In this document: piece after piece, positions 27,375 through 35,428 of the stretch | Layout: every line of letters begins with the position of its first letter | Numbering within the stretch: position 1 is the first letter of the stretch | Assembly: GCA_030602245.1 (NCBI GenBank) | Contig: JAUWAC010000001.1 | Coordinates: 1 to 64,000 of the forward strand | Source of the DNA: Marinobacterium sp. | GTDB taxonomy: Bacteria; Pseudomonadota; Gammaproteobacteria; Pseudomonadales; Balneatricaceae | DNA: 64,000 nt | Reading direction: 5' to 3' | Made by a program: the position numbers and the translations under genes | Notes under the pieces: generated by a model | What the model saw: the letters and a program-made list of their open reading frames with translations, nothing else | What the model was told of the DNA's origin: nothing | Database searches by the model: none

Positions 27375-27524
27375 GGAAACTCTTGTCAGTTATCGGGTGG
27401 GTGAAGAAACAGGCCGTCGATTATGGCACAGGCTGTGAGGGCGCAAAATATGCTGCAGCCGCGCTCAACTGGCACCGCTATGCGCTGCGCTGTAAGATTC
27501 CGGCTCTGATTCGAAGGAGAGCCC

Positions 27525-28208
27525 ATGACCCCGGAACGTGAACAGCGCCTGCTCGAGATTCTGCGCCGCCGCCAGCCCGACCTGACCCTGATCACCGACA
27601 AGGTGCACAAGCCGCGCAATATCGCGGCGCTGGTGCGCAACTGCGACGCGGTCGGCATTCCGCGCATGCATGTGGTGAAGCCGGATCACGAGTACCGGCG
27701 CTACCGCGGCACCTCGCGCGGCAGCGATCGCTGGGTGGACACGGTGCTGCACGATACGCTCGCGAGTGCGATCCGCACCGTACGTGAGCAGGGCATGAAA
27801 ATCTATGCGGCCCATCTGTCCGACAGCGCCGTCAATTTTCGTGACGTGGACTACCGGGTGCCCTGCGCGATTCTGATGGGCGCCGAGAAGCACGGGATCA
27901 GTGCCGAGGCGGCGCGTGAGGCCGATGCGCATATCACGGTGCCGATGATGGGGATGGTGGAGTCGCTCAATGTATCGACAGCGGCCGGCATCATCCTGAT
28001 CGAAGCGCAGCGTCAGCGTCAGGAAGCCGGTCTGTATGAGCTCGACCGGATGCCGGTGGAGGAAACCGCGCGGCACATGTTCGAATCCCGCTATCCCAAG
28101 ATTGCCGCCCACTGCCTGACCCACGGGCTGGATTACCCCGCCTATGACGATGTCGGCGAGCTGATCGACCCTGACGCCTGTCAGGCGCTGCTGGCGCGGC
28201 GCGCCTGA
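27525..28208 (+). CDS. trmH: tRNA (guanosine(18)-2'-O)-methyltransferase TrmH
   Basis: A 227-residue SpoU-family enzyme that methylates the 2'-O of G18 in the tRNA D-loop using S-adenosylmethionine. The N-terminus (TPEREQRLLEILRRRQPDLTLI) is TrmH-type. SpoU motif 1 is HKPRNIAALVRNCDAVGI (about 27-44), motif 2 is LMGAEKHGIS (about 117-126), and motif 3 is VPMMGMVESLNVSTAAGIIL (about 138-157), forming the knotted cofactor site. AAGGAG lies six bases before the ATG. The histidine kinase gene starts 12 bp after the stop. Confidence 0.94.
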   Translation: MTPEREQRLLEILRRRQPDLTLITDKVHKPRNIAALVRNCDAVGIPRMHVVKPDHEYRRYRGTSRGSDRWVDTVLHDTLASAIRTVREQGMKIYAAHLSDSAVNFRDVDYRVPCAILMGAEKHGISAEAAREADAHITVPMMGMVESLNVSTAAGIILIEAQRQRQEAGLYELDRMPVEETARHMFESRYPKIAAHCLTHGLDYPAYDDVGELIDPDACQALLARRA

Positions 28209-28220
28209 GTCGGCCGTGCG

Positions 28221-30308
28221 ATGAAGCTGCTCTCCTTCCGTCCTCTGCTGCTGATGACGCTCTACGTTGGTGTCGTCATGGTACTGGCACTGGAGGGCAC
28301 CGCCTATGTGCGCAACTGGTCGCTGCAGCGGCTGCAGGCGCAGGGCGCCGAGCGGCTGTTGGGCAATATCACCCAGCTGCGCAGCGCGCTCGATCAATAC
28401 CGCTATCTGCCCTTCGTACTGACCCAGAGCCGCGAGGTGCGGGCACTGCTGCGCGCGCCCGAGCGCGACGGCGGACAGGTCAACCGCTATCTGGAGCAGA
28501 TCGCGCTGGTCGCCGGTTCCAGCACGCTGCTGGTGCTGGATCTGGACGGTCTGCTGCGTGCCTCGAGCAACTGGCGCGATCAGCAGGCACTGCTTGCGGG
28601 TTCACAGGCGGATCAGCGCTATTTTCGCCAGGCGATCGAAGGTGACGAGGGGCGCCAGTTCGTGCAGGAAGGTGAGCCGCCGCGGCCATCGCTCTACCTG
28701 TCGGCGCCGATCTATGACAATCAGGCGCTGATCGGTGTCGCAGCGATGCGGCTTGAGCTCGACCGGCTGCGCGAACAGCTGCCGATCGACTATCCGTTCA
28801 CGATCAGCGATCGCGACGGCGAGGTACTGTTCAACGTACAGATGCCGGCACGTACGCCCGAGGTGCGCGAAGAGCGACTCAGTGACGGCACCCGGGTGCG
28901 GCTGCTGCGACTCGACGGCCGCCAGTGGCTGCAGCACAGTGTCGTGCTCGATGATCTGGACTGGCAGGTCAGCGTCTGGATCGATGCGCGAGGCGTGCAG
29001 CAACAGCAGCGGATTGCGGCCGGTGCCATCGGCGGCGGCGGGTTCGCACTGGCGCTGCTGCTGCTCTATGTGCGCGAAAAACGCCAGAAACGCGCGCTGC
29101 AGCGAGAGCAGGCGCGCGAGCGGGCGTTGAGTCAGGAGCGTCAGCGCGACATGATCAGCACCGCGCAGGTGGGGCTGATCAATGTGGATACCGCCGGTCG
29201 GATCCAGTTTATCAACCCGATGGCGATGCAGCAGTTCGGTGTCTCGCTGGAGCTGATGCGCAACCGCCCGGTGGAGCAGCTGCTCGATGGCGGGCAGTCG
29301 AGCGAACTGCTGCGCGAAACCCTGTCGAATCTCGGTACCGACCGGTTCCGACCGCTGACCGGCGCGGAAATGGTGGGACGCCGTGCCGACGGCAACTCGT
29401 TCCCGATGATGGTGTCGGTGCGGGGCATGGCCCACCACCCTGAACTTGGCTATCTGGTGACCGTCATCGATATCAGCCGGCGCAAGCGGCTGGAACAGGC
29501 GCTGCGTGAGGCCAACGAGTCGCTGGAGCAGAAAGTGGCCGAGCGTACCCGCGCCCTGGAAGAGGCGCAGGCGGAGCTGGTGCAGGCAGGCAAGCTGGCG
29601 GCGCTGGGGCGGATGTCGGCGTCGGTGGTGCATGAACTCAATCAGCCGCTGACCGCGATTCGCACCTACCTTGCGATCAGTCGGCGTCAGCTCAACAACC
29701 CCGGGATGCTGAGCGACAACCTGCGTCAGCTGGAAGGGCTTATCGACCGGATGGCCCTGATCACCGGGCAGCTGAAAACCTTTGCCTACCGCAAGCCGGA
29801 GCAGGTCGGCCCGGTGCCGGTGGCGCAGTCGATCGAGCAGGTGCTGACGCTGTTCCGCGGGCGCTTTGGCGAGATGAAACTGGTGCCCGCATACCAGCCG
29901 CCCGCCGACGACCTGCAACTGGCCGGCGACCAGGCGCGTTTTGAGCAGATTCTGATCAACCTGATCAAGAACGCCTGTGACGCGATGCAGCCCGGTGGCG
30001 GCGAGCACTGGCTCGGTATCCGGGTGACCGCCGATGCGGAACAGGTGTATCTCAACGTCGAGGATAACGGCCCCGGCATTGCGCCGGAGCATCAGGCCCA
30101 GCTGTTTGAGCCGTTTTTTACCACCAAGGAGGTGGGGGCCGGGCTTGGGCTCGGGCTTGCCATCGTCCAGTCGATCGTGCGCGACCTCGGTGGCGATATA
30201 CGGGCCGGCAACCGGGCACAGGGGGGCGCGTGCTTCGAGGTGACCCTGAAACGCTACAGGGCCGACGCCGAGGCGGCGGCCGATTCGCAAACTCTGACAG
30301 GAGGCTGA
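28221..30308 (+). CDS. DctB-like sensor histidine kinase
   Basis: A 695-residue membrane kinase with a membrane helix (about 9-27), a periplasmic double-Cache-like sensor (about 30-265), a second helix (about 268-288), a PAS domain (about 310-420), a coiled coil, then the kinase core. The phosphoacceptor is in SASVVHELNQPLTAIRTYL, the N box is NLIKNACDAM, and the G boxes are EDNGPGIAP and GLGLGLAIVQ. The layout matches DctB-type sensors of small organic acids. The partner response regulator starts one base after the stop, and a TAXI-TRAP transporter follows, so the signal is probably that transporter's substrate or a relative. Confidence 0.9.
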   Translation: MKLLSFRPLLLMTLYVGVVMVLALEGTAYVRNWSLQRLQAQGAERLLGNITQLRSALDQYRYLPFVLTQSREVRALLRAPERDGGQVNRYLEQIALVAGSSTLLVLDLDGLLRASSNWRDQQALLAGSQADQRYFRQAIEGDEGRQFVQEGEPPRPSLYLSAPIYDNQALIGVAAMRLELDRLREQLPIDYPFTISDRDGEVLFNVQMPARTPEVREERLSDGTRVRLLRLDGRQWLQHSVVLDDLDWQVSVWIDARGVQQQQRIAAGAIGGGGFALALLLLYVREKRQKRALQREQARERALSQERQRDMISTAQVGLINVDTAGRIQFINPMAMQQFGVSLELMRNRPVEQLLDGGQSSELLRETLSNLGTDRFRPLTGAEMVGRRADGNSFPMMVSVRGMAHHPELGYLVTVIDISRRKRLEQALREANESLEQKVAERTRALEEAQAELVQAGKLAALGRMSASVVHELNQPLTAIRTYLAISRRQLNNPGMLSDNLRQLEGLIDRMALITGQLKTFAYRKPEQVGPVPVAQSIEQVLTLFRGRFGEMKLVPAYQPPADDLQLAGDQARFEQILINLIKNACDAMQPGGGEHWLGIRVTADAEQVYLNVEDNGPGIAPEHQAQLFEPFFTTKEVGAGLGLGLAIVQSIVRDLGGDIRAGNRAQGGACFEVTLKRYRADAEAAADSQTLTGG

Positions 30309-30309
30309 G

Positions 30310-31716
30310 ATGACGGCTGGACTGCCAACGGATGCCGTCAGCGCATGTCGTTGCGTGCTGCTCGTCGATGACGAGGCGATGGTACGCGAGGCCACCGCGC
30401 AGTGGCTGCAGCTGTGCGGCTTTCATGTGGTCAGCTGTGCCGGTGCGCGCGAAGCGCTGGCGCAATTGAGCGACCACTGGCCCGGCGTTCTGCTGACCGA
30501 TGTGCGGATGCCGGAGATGGATGGCATGACGCTGATGCGCGAGGCGCGTCAGCGGGTGGCGGAGCTGCCGGTGATTCTGCTGACCGCGCACGGCGATGTG
30601 GATATGGCGATCAGCGCGATGCACGAGGGTGCGTACGATTTTATCGAGAAGCCCTATGTGCCGGACCGGCTCGCCGAGACGGTTCAGCGTGCCTGCGACA
30701 AACGCCGCCTGACGCTGGAAAACCAGCGCCTGCAGCAGGATCTGGCCAGTCGCTCCGGCCTTGATGCGCGCCTGATCGGCATTTCGCCGGCGATCAGTCG
30801 CGTGCGCGACGAAATCATGACGCTGGCCCAGCTCGATACCAACGTCATCATCTATGGCGAAACCGGGACCGGCAAGGAGCTCGTAGCCCAGTGCCTGCAC
30901 GAGTTCAGCCGCCGCGGCCGAAAACCGTTCGTGCCGATCAATTGCGGTGCGATTCCGGAAAATCTGATCGAAAGCGAGCTGTTTGGTCACGAGGCGGGGG
31001 CCTTTACCGGTGCCAGCAAACGGCGTATCGGCAAGTTCGAATACGCCAGCGGCGGGACCCTGTTTCTCGACGAGATCGAGAGCATGCCGCAGCCGCTGCA
31101 GGTCAAACTGCTGCGTGCACTGCAGGAAGGGGTGATCGAGCGGCTCGGCGCTAATCAGGCGATTCCGGTGGATCTGCGCGTTGTCGCGGCGGCGAAGGTG
31201 GACCTGCGCGATGAAGACAACTTCCGCGAAGACCTGTTCTATCGCCTCTGCGTGTCGGAGCTGCACCTGCCGGCGCTGCGCGATCGCATCGACGACGTAC
31301 CGCTGCTGTTTGCGCACTATGTGGCCCGTGCCGCCAGTGATCACGATCGTGAGCCACGCCCGCTCAGCGATCACGATATCGACGCGCTGCAATCCTACGC
31401 CTGGCCCGGCAACGTGCGGGAGCTGAAGAACGTCGCGGTGCGGTTCGCGCTGGATCGGCGCGTCAGCGCGGCCGAACTGCTGGCGCGCGGGCAGGCACCG
31501 CTGGTCACGGCGCGTCTGAACCAGCGCAACCTGCCGCTGGCGGTGCAGGTGGCTGAATTCGAGTGCCAAGTGATCCGCCAGAGCCTGAAAAACCATGCCG
31601 GCAACATCAAGGCGGTGATGGAGGAGCTGGATCTGCCCCGTCGCACGCTCAATCAGAAGATGCAGCGCTACGGCATCAGTCGCAGCGAGTTCGCCCCCCG
31701 CGACAGCGATCAATAA
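30310..31716 (+). CDS. DctD-like sigma-54-dependent response regulator
   Basis: A 468-residue regulator with a receiver domain (about 14-125; phosphorylatable Asp in LLTDVRMPEM), an AAA+ sigma-54 interaction domain (about 145-380; Walker A GETGTGKE, the sigma-54 contact loop GAFTGA, Walker B GGTLFLDEIE) and a C-terminal Fis-type helix-turn-helix (about 425-460; VMEELDLPRRTLNQKMQRYG). It should activate a -24/-12 promoter when phosphorylated by the kinase encoded immediately upstream. Such a promoter, with two tandem dyads, lies just downstream in front of the TAXI gene, the first dyad overlapping the stop codon. Confidence 0.93.
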   Translation: MTAGLPTDAVSACRCVLLVDDEAMVREATAQWLQLCGFHVVSCAGAREALAQLSDHWPGVLLTDVRMPEMDGMTLMREARQRVAELPVILLTAHGDVDMAISAMHEGAYDFIEKPYVPDRLAETVQRACDKRRLTLENQRLQQDLASRSGLDARLIGISPAISRVRDEIMTLAQLDTNVIIYGETGTGKELVAQCLHEFSRRGRKPFVPINCGAIPENLIESELFGHEAGAFTGASKRRIGKFEYASGGTLFLDEIESMPQPLQVKLLRALQEGVIERLGANQAIPVDLRVVAAAKVDLRDEDNFREDLFYRLCVSELHLPALRDRIDDVPLLFAHYVARAASDHDREPRPLSDHDIDALQSYAWPGNVRELKNVAVRFALDRRVSAAELLARGQAPLVTARLNQRNLPLAVQVAEFECQVIRQSLKNHAGNIKAVMEELDLPRRTLNQKMQRYGISRSEFAPRDSDQ

Positions 31717-31767
31717 GCAAATTTTTGCTTATTAGGCTTGAAAATGATCGGCAATTTTTTGCTCATT
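31712..31767 (+). promoter_or_regulatory. Twin upstream activator dyads for the sigma-54 regulator
   Basis: Two similar imperfect palindromes are centred at about 31722 and 31755, some 32 bp (three helical turns) apart. The shared core is AGCAAATTTTTGCTTATT (31716-31733) against GGCAATTTTTTGCTCATT (31750-31767), 15 of 18 identical. They sit roughly 70-125 bp upstream of the -24/-12 promoter, the usual place for enhancer sites. The first begins inside the regulator's stop codon and could also act as a weak terminator. Confidence 0.6.
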
Positions 31768-31837
31768 GCTAGGTTTTGGTTTTGTTTGTGGCGATGAAAA
31801 TTAAATAAAAACAAATAGTTAAATTATTTCCTGCCGG

Positions 31838-31855
31838 TTGGTCCAGGCTTTGCTT
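31838..31855 (+). promoter_or_regulatory. Sigma-54 (-24/-12) promoter of the TAXI-TRAP operon
   Basis: TTGGTCCAGGCTTTGCTT has GG and GC exactly ten bases apart, matching the TGGCAC-N5-TTGC pattern well. Transcription would start near 31865, leaving a leader of about 95 nt before the TAXI start codon. Confidence 0.68.
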
Positions 31856-31958
31856 TACTTAGATGGATTCAACCTGGACGCTCGCCGCCACACGGCTGAC
31901 CCCGGCCGTGTCGATGGGTGCGAGACGTCGATGAAAACCACAACAAAAGGACGCAGGA

Positions 31959-32990
31959 ATGAAAATCAGCAAGCGTAACTTTCTGAAAGGCATGGGTCTG
32001 GCGCTGGCGGTCAGCGTAACGACCGGTACCAGCGGTCTGGTACAGGCAGCGGACGATAACCGCTCCTACATCCTGGCAACCGCCTCCACCGGCGGTACCT
32101 TCTACCCGGTGGGTGTGGCACTGGCGACGCTGGCTAAGGTCAAGCTGGAACCGACCACCGGCCTGTCGCTGTCAGCCATCAACTCCGCCGGTTCCGGCGA
32201 AAACGTCAAACTGCTGCGTGAAAACGAAGCGCAGTTCGCGATTCTGCAGGGTCTGTACGGCGCCTGGGCCTGGAACGGCGAGGGTGAGCTGAAAGAGCAG
32301 GGCAAACAGGACTACCTGCGCTCGGTCACCATGCTGTGGCAGAACGTCGAGCAGTTCGTCGTGCGTTCAGAGTACGCTGAAACCGGCACCATCACCGATC
32401 TGGCCAAATTCGAAGGCAAGAAGTTCTCCATCGGCAAGAAGAACTCCGGTACTGAAGGCTCCGGCCGCACCATTCTGGGCAACCTGGGTATCGATCCGGA
32501 CAGCTTCAACCTGGCCTACATGGGGTACGGTCCGTCCGCTGATGCGATGCAGAACGGCGCCATCGATGGCATGAACATCCCGTCCGGCGTGCCGACCTCC
32601 GCGATCACCCGCGCCTACGCGGCAATGGGGTCTGACATCCAGATCCTCGAGTTCACCGATGAGCAGATGAAGCAGGCCAACGGTCGCTACGACCTCTGGA
32701 CCCGCTACACGATCGCTGAAAACACCTACCCGGGTCAGACCAAGGCGATCAACACCATCGCGCAGCCGAACTTCCTCGCTGTCCGTGCTGATATCTCCGA
32801 AGAGGATGTCTATCAGCTGACCAAGACCATCTATGAAAACCTCGGTTTCCTGAACGGTATCCACGCCGCCACCAAGGCGATGGCACTGGAGAAAGCGATT
32901 GCCGGCATGCCGGTGCCGCTGCACCCGGGCGCCGTGCGTTACTACCGTGAAGCGGGTCTGACGATCCCGGATCATCTGATCGCCGAGTAA
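31959..32990 (+). CDS. TAXI-family TRAP transporter solute-binding protein
   Basis: A 343-residue periplasmic receptor. The N-terminus MKISKRNFLKGMGLALAVS is a signal peptide of Tat-like form (SKRNFLK, with Lys in place of the first Arg), with a predicted cleavage after VQAA near residue 31. The mature protein shows TAXI landmarks: ILATASTGGTFYPVG (about 38-52), an SAGSGENVKLLRENEAQFAIL segment, and the FSIGKKNSGTEGSGRTIL region (about 150-167). It captures an organic-acid-type substrate for the fused permease encoded 88 bp downstream. AAAGGACG lies eight bases before the ATG. Regulation is probably by sigma-54 and the DctD-like activator. Confidence 0.93.
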   Translation: MKISKRNFLKGMGLALAVSVTTGTSGLVQAADDNRSYILATASTGGTFYPVGVALATLAKVKLEPTTGLSLSAINSAGSGENVKLLRENEAQFAILQGLYGAWAWNGEGELKEQGKQDYLRSVTMLWQNVEQFVVRSEYAETGTITDLAKFEGKKFSIGKKNSGTEGSGRTILGNLGIDPDSFNLAYMGYGPSADAMQNGAIDGMNIPSGVPTSAITRAYAAMGSDIQILEFTDEQMKQANGRYDLWTRYTIAENTYPGQTKAINTIAQPNFLAVRADISEEDVYQLTKTIYENLGFLNGIHAATKAMALEKAIAGMPVPLHPGAVRYYREAGLTIPDHLIAE

Positions 32991-33015
32991 CACGACCCGA
33001 TCTTCCTGATGTCGG

Positions 33016-33046
33016 CCCGGCCCCGCGCGTCATGCCCGGGGCCGGG
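33016..33046 (+). other. Strong hairpin between TAXI and permease genes
   Basis: CCCGGCCCCG pairs perfectly with CGGGGCCGGG across an 11-nt loop, followed by TTTG only. It probably protects or attenuates, so that the binding protein is made in excess over the permease. This effect is inferred from similar transporter operons. Confidence 0.6.
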
Positions 33047-33078
33047 TTTGTTGGTAATCCGAACCCGAGGACTGATCC

Positions 33079-35217
33079 ATGACGGCAACGCCGACGGACG
33101 ATCAACAGACGGCCGAGCGCCTGAAAAGCCTGGAACTGACGCAGCGGGACGAAAACTCCCTCGCCGGGCGTTTCATCTATTGGGCCGGCGTACTCTTTGC
33201 GCTGGCGCATATCTACTTCAACACTCTGGGCACCCTGTCGGAGCTGTGGGTGTCGGCGATTCACTTCGCCGGCTTCGCGCTGATCACCGCACTGATGGTG
33301 CCGATGACCGCTGCCACGTCGCCGGGGCGGGCTAAGCTGATACTTGGCATCGATCTGCTGATCGGACTGGTGGCCGTGGCGACCACCCTCTATCTGCTGC
33401 TGTTCGAAGATGCGCTGTATGCGCGCGGGGTTCACTTCATCGCCAGCGACTGGCTGGTTGCTGTCGTCGCGATTCTGATCGCACTGGAGATGACACGCCG
33501 AACCACCGGCTGGTTTATCCCGGCGCTGATCGTCGTCGCCCTGACCTACGTGTTCTGGTGGGGCCAGTATGTGCCGGGGATGTTCCAGTTCCCGGGGCTG
33601 TCGCTTGAAACCGTTCTGTTTCGCAGCTACTTCTCGTCCGAGGGGATGTTCGGCGCCATTGCGCAGATCTCCTGGACCTACGTGTTCATGTTCATTCTGT
33701 TCGGCGCGTTTCTGGTCAAATCCGGCGCCGGCGATTTCATCATTGAGCTGTCGCGCTGTGTCGCCGGCCGCTTTGTTGGCGGCCCGGGCCTCGTTGCGGT
33801 GTTCGGCTCCGGCCTGATGGGTTCGGTGTCCGGCTCCTCGGTGGCCAACACCGTATCGACCGGCGTGATTACCATCCCGATGATGCAAAAGGCGGGTTTC
33901 CCGGCCCGGTTCGCCGCCGGGGTTGAAGCGGCGGCCTCGACCGGTGGACAGCTGATGCCGCCGGTGATGGGGGCCGGGGCCTTCATCATGGCGTCCTACA
34001 CCCAGATCCCTTACGTCACCATCATCGCCGTCGCGGCGCTGCCGGCGCTGTTGTACTTCCTGTCGGTCGGTTTCTACGTTCGCGTCGAAGCCAAGCGCAG
34101 CCACGCCGAAGCGGTGGAGATGCACGCACGTCCCTTCAAGGAGGTGTTCAAGGAGGGCTGGCACTGTCTGCTGCCGATCGTGGTGCTGGTGATCCTGCTG
34201 ATCAAAGGCTTCACACCCACCTATGCAGCCGGTATCTCGATCATCTCCGTGGTGGTGGCGTCCTGGTTATCACCGCGTAAGATGGGGCCGCGTGATGTGC
34301 TGGATGCGCTGGCGCAGGGCTCGAAAAACATGGCCACCACGGCGATGCTGCTGATCGCGGTCGGCATCGTCGTCAACGTCGTGGCGATGACCGGTATCGG
34401 CAACACCTTCTCGCTGATGGTGACCGACTGGGCCGGTGGCAGCCTGTTCATCACCATCGTGCTGGTGGCACTGGCCTCGCTGGTACTGGGCATGGGGCTG
34501 CCGGTGACGGCGGCGTACATCGTGCTGGCGACCCTGTCGGCGCCGGCGCTGTACAACCTGATGGCGGAGCGGGAGCTGATCGATCTGATCGCCTCCGGCC
34601 AGTTGCCCGAGGCGGCCCGCACCATCTTCATGCTGATCGACCCGAACGCATTGACGGCCCTGAGTCAGCCGATGCCGACGGCCGATGCCGCGGCGCTGGT
34701 GGCGCAGGTACCGTCCGACTTCAAGGGGCAGCTGCTGCAGCAGGCGCTGGACCCGACCATGCTGTCGATGATGCTGCTGTCGGCACACATGATCATCTTC
34801 TGGCTGTCGCAGGACTCCAACGTGACGCCGCCGGTGTGTCTGACGGCGTTTGCCGCCGCAGCGATCGCGCGTACACCGCCGATGGCCACCGGCTTCACCG
34901 CGTGGAAGATCTCCAAGGGGCTGTATGTGGTGCCGCTGCTGTTTGCCTACACGCCGTTTATCGGTGGCAGCTGGGAGGAGGTGCTGATCATCTTCACCTT
35001 CGGCATCCTCGGCATGTATGCCTTCGTCGGCTTCATGGAGGGCTACCTCGAGGGCAAGCTGAATATCCTGCTGCGTCTGCTCAGCGGCGTCTGTGCGCTC
35101 GGTCTGTTGTGGCCGCACGGTCAGCTGCTGTTCGATCTGATCGCAGCCGCGGTTTTCATCGGCCTGTTCTTCTATAGCCGTCGCTTCGCCGTCGCACCCC
35201 GGCAGGCAGCGGCCTAG
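33079..35217 (+). CDS. TRAP transporter permease, fused 4TM/12TM subunits
   Basis: A 712-residue membrane protein combining the small DctQ-like and large DctM-like subunits, the usual form for TAXI systems. After a hydrophilic N-terminus (1-30), hydrophobic helices run to about residue 705. Family motifs are SGSGLMGSVSGSSVANTVSTGVITIPMM (given here by its GSSVANT core near 255-262), EAAASTGGQLMPPVMGAGAFIMA (near 280-300) and GMGLPVTAAYIVLATL (near 470-485). It couples import of the bound substrate to the sodium gradient. A terminator follows the stop. Confidence 0.93.
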   Translation: MTATPTDDQQTAERLKSLELTQRDENSLAGRFIYWAGVLFALAHIYFNTLGTLSELWVSAIHFAGFALITALMVPMTAATSPGRAKLILGIDLLIGLVAVATTLYLLLFEDALYARGVHFIASDWLVAVVAILIALEMTRRTTGWFIPALIVVALTYVFWWGQYVPGMFQFPGLSLETVLFRSYFSSEGMFGAIAQISWTYVFMFILFGAFLVKSGAGDFIIELSRCVAGRFVGGPGLVAVFGSGLMGSVSGSSVANTVSTGVITIPMMQKAGFPARFAAGVEAAASTGGQLMPPVMGAGAFIMASYTQIPYVTIIAVAALPALLYFLSVGFYVRVEAKRSHAEAVEMHARPFKEVFKEGWHCLLPIVVLVILLIKGFTPTYAAGISIISVVVASWLSPRKMGPRDVLDALAQGSKNMATTAMLLIAVGIVVNVVAMTGIGNTFSLMVTDWAGGSLFITIVLVALASLVLGMGLPVTAAYIVLATLSAPALYNLMAERELIDLIASGQLPEAARTIFMLIDPNALTALSQPMPTADAAALVAQVPSDFKGQLLQQALDPTMLSMMLLSAHMIIFWLSQDSNVTPPVCLTAFAAAAIARTPPMATGFTAWKISKGLYVVPLLFAYTPFIGGSWEEVLIIFTFGILGMYAFVGFMEGYLEGKLNILLRLLSGVCALGLLWPHGQLLFDLIAAAVFIGLFFYSRRFAVAPRQAAA

Positions 35218-35232
35218 AATCGGCCACTTCAG

Positions 35233-35270
35233 ACGGGCCGCTCTCCGTCCGGGGGGCGGCCCGTTTTTTT
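35233..35270 (+). terminator. Rho-independent terminator of the TAXI-TRAP operon
   Basis: ACGGGCCGC and GCGGCCCGT pair across a 14-nt loop and are followed by T7. Confidence 0.92.
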
Positions 35271-35364
35271 ATCGGGACGCTGCCCGCCGACGGCTGTCAC
35301 CCGGATCGCCGTGCCGGTTCGAGCCGTGACAGGCGAAGGTCGGCTGCACGTCTACAATTACGCT

Positions 35365-35393
35365 TTGAGTCTGGCGGTGCAGACGCCTATCAT
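35365..35393 (+). promoter_or_regulatory. Sigma-70 promoter of rapA
   Basis: TTGAGT (35365-35370), exactly 17 bp, TATCAT (35388-35393). Start expected near 35400, about 30 bases before the rapA start codon. Confidence 0.65.
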
Positions 35394-35428
35394 GTGCGCC
35401 CTCATTTTTACGCGATGGAGTCGAGGTT

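Noticed and set aside
28602-30395. 597-codon open frame antisense to the histidine kinase
   Set aside because: It is a shadow of the kinase frame with His/Arg/Gln-rich low-complexity translation and no ribosome-binding site.
31709-31740. First TRAP-operon dyad as an intrinsic terminator of the response regulator gene
   Set aside because: The stem is A/T-rich and has no T run after it; a second similar dyad 32 bp away makes a protein-binding role more likely.
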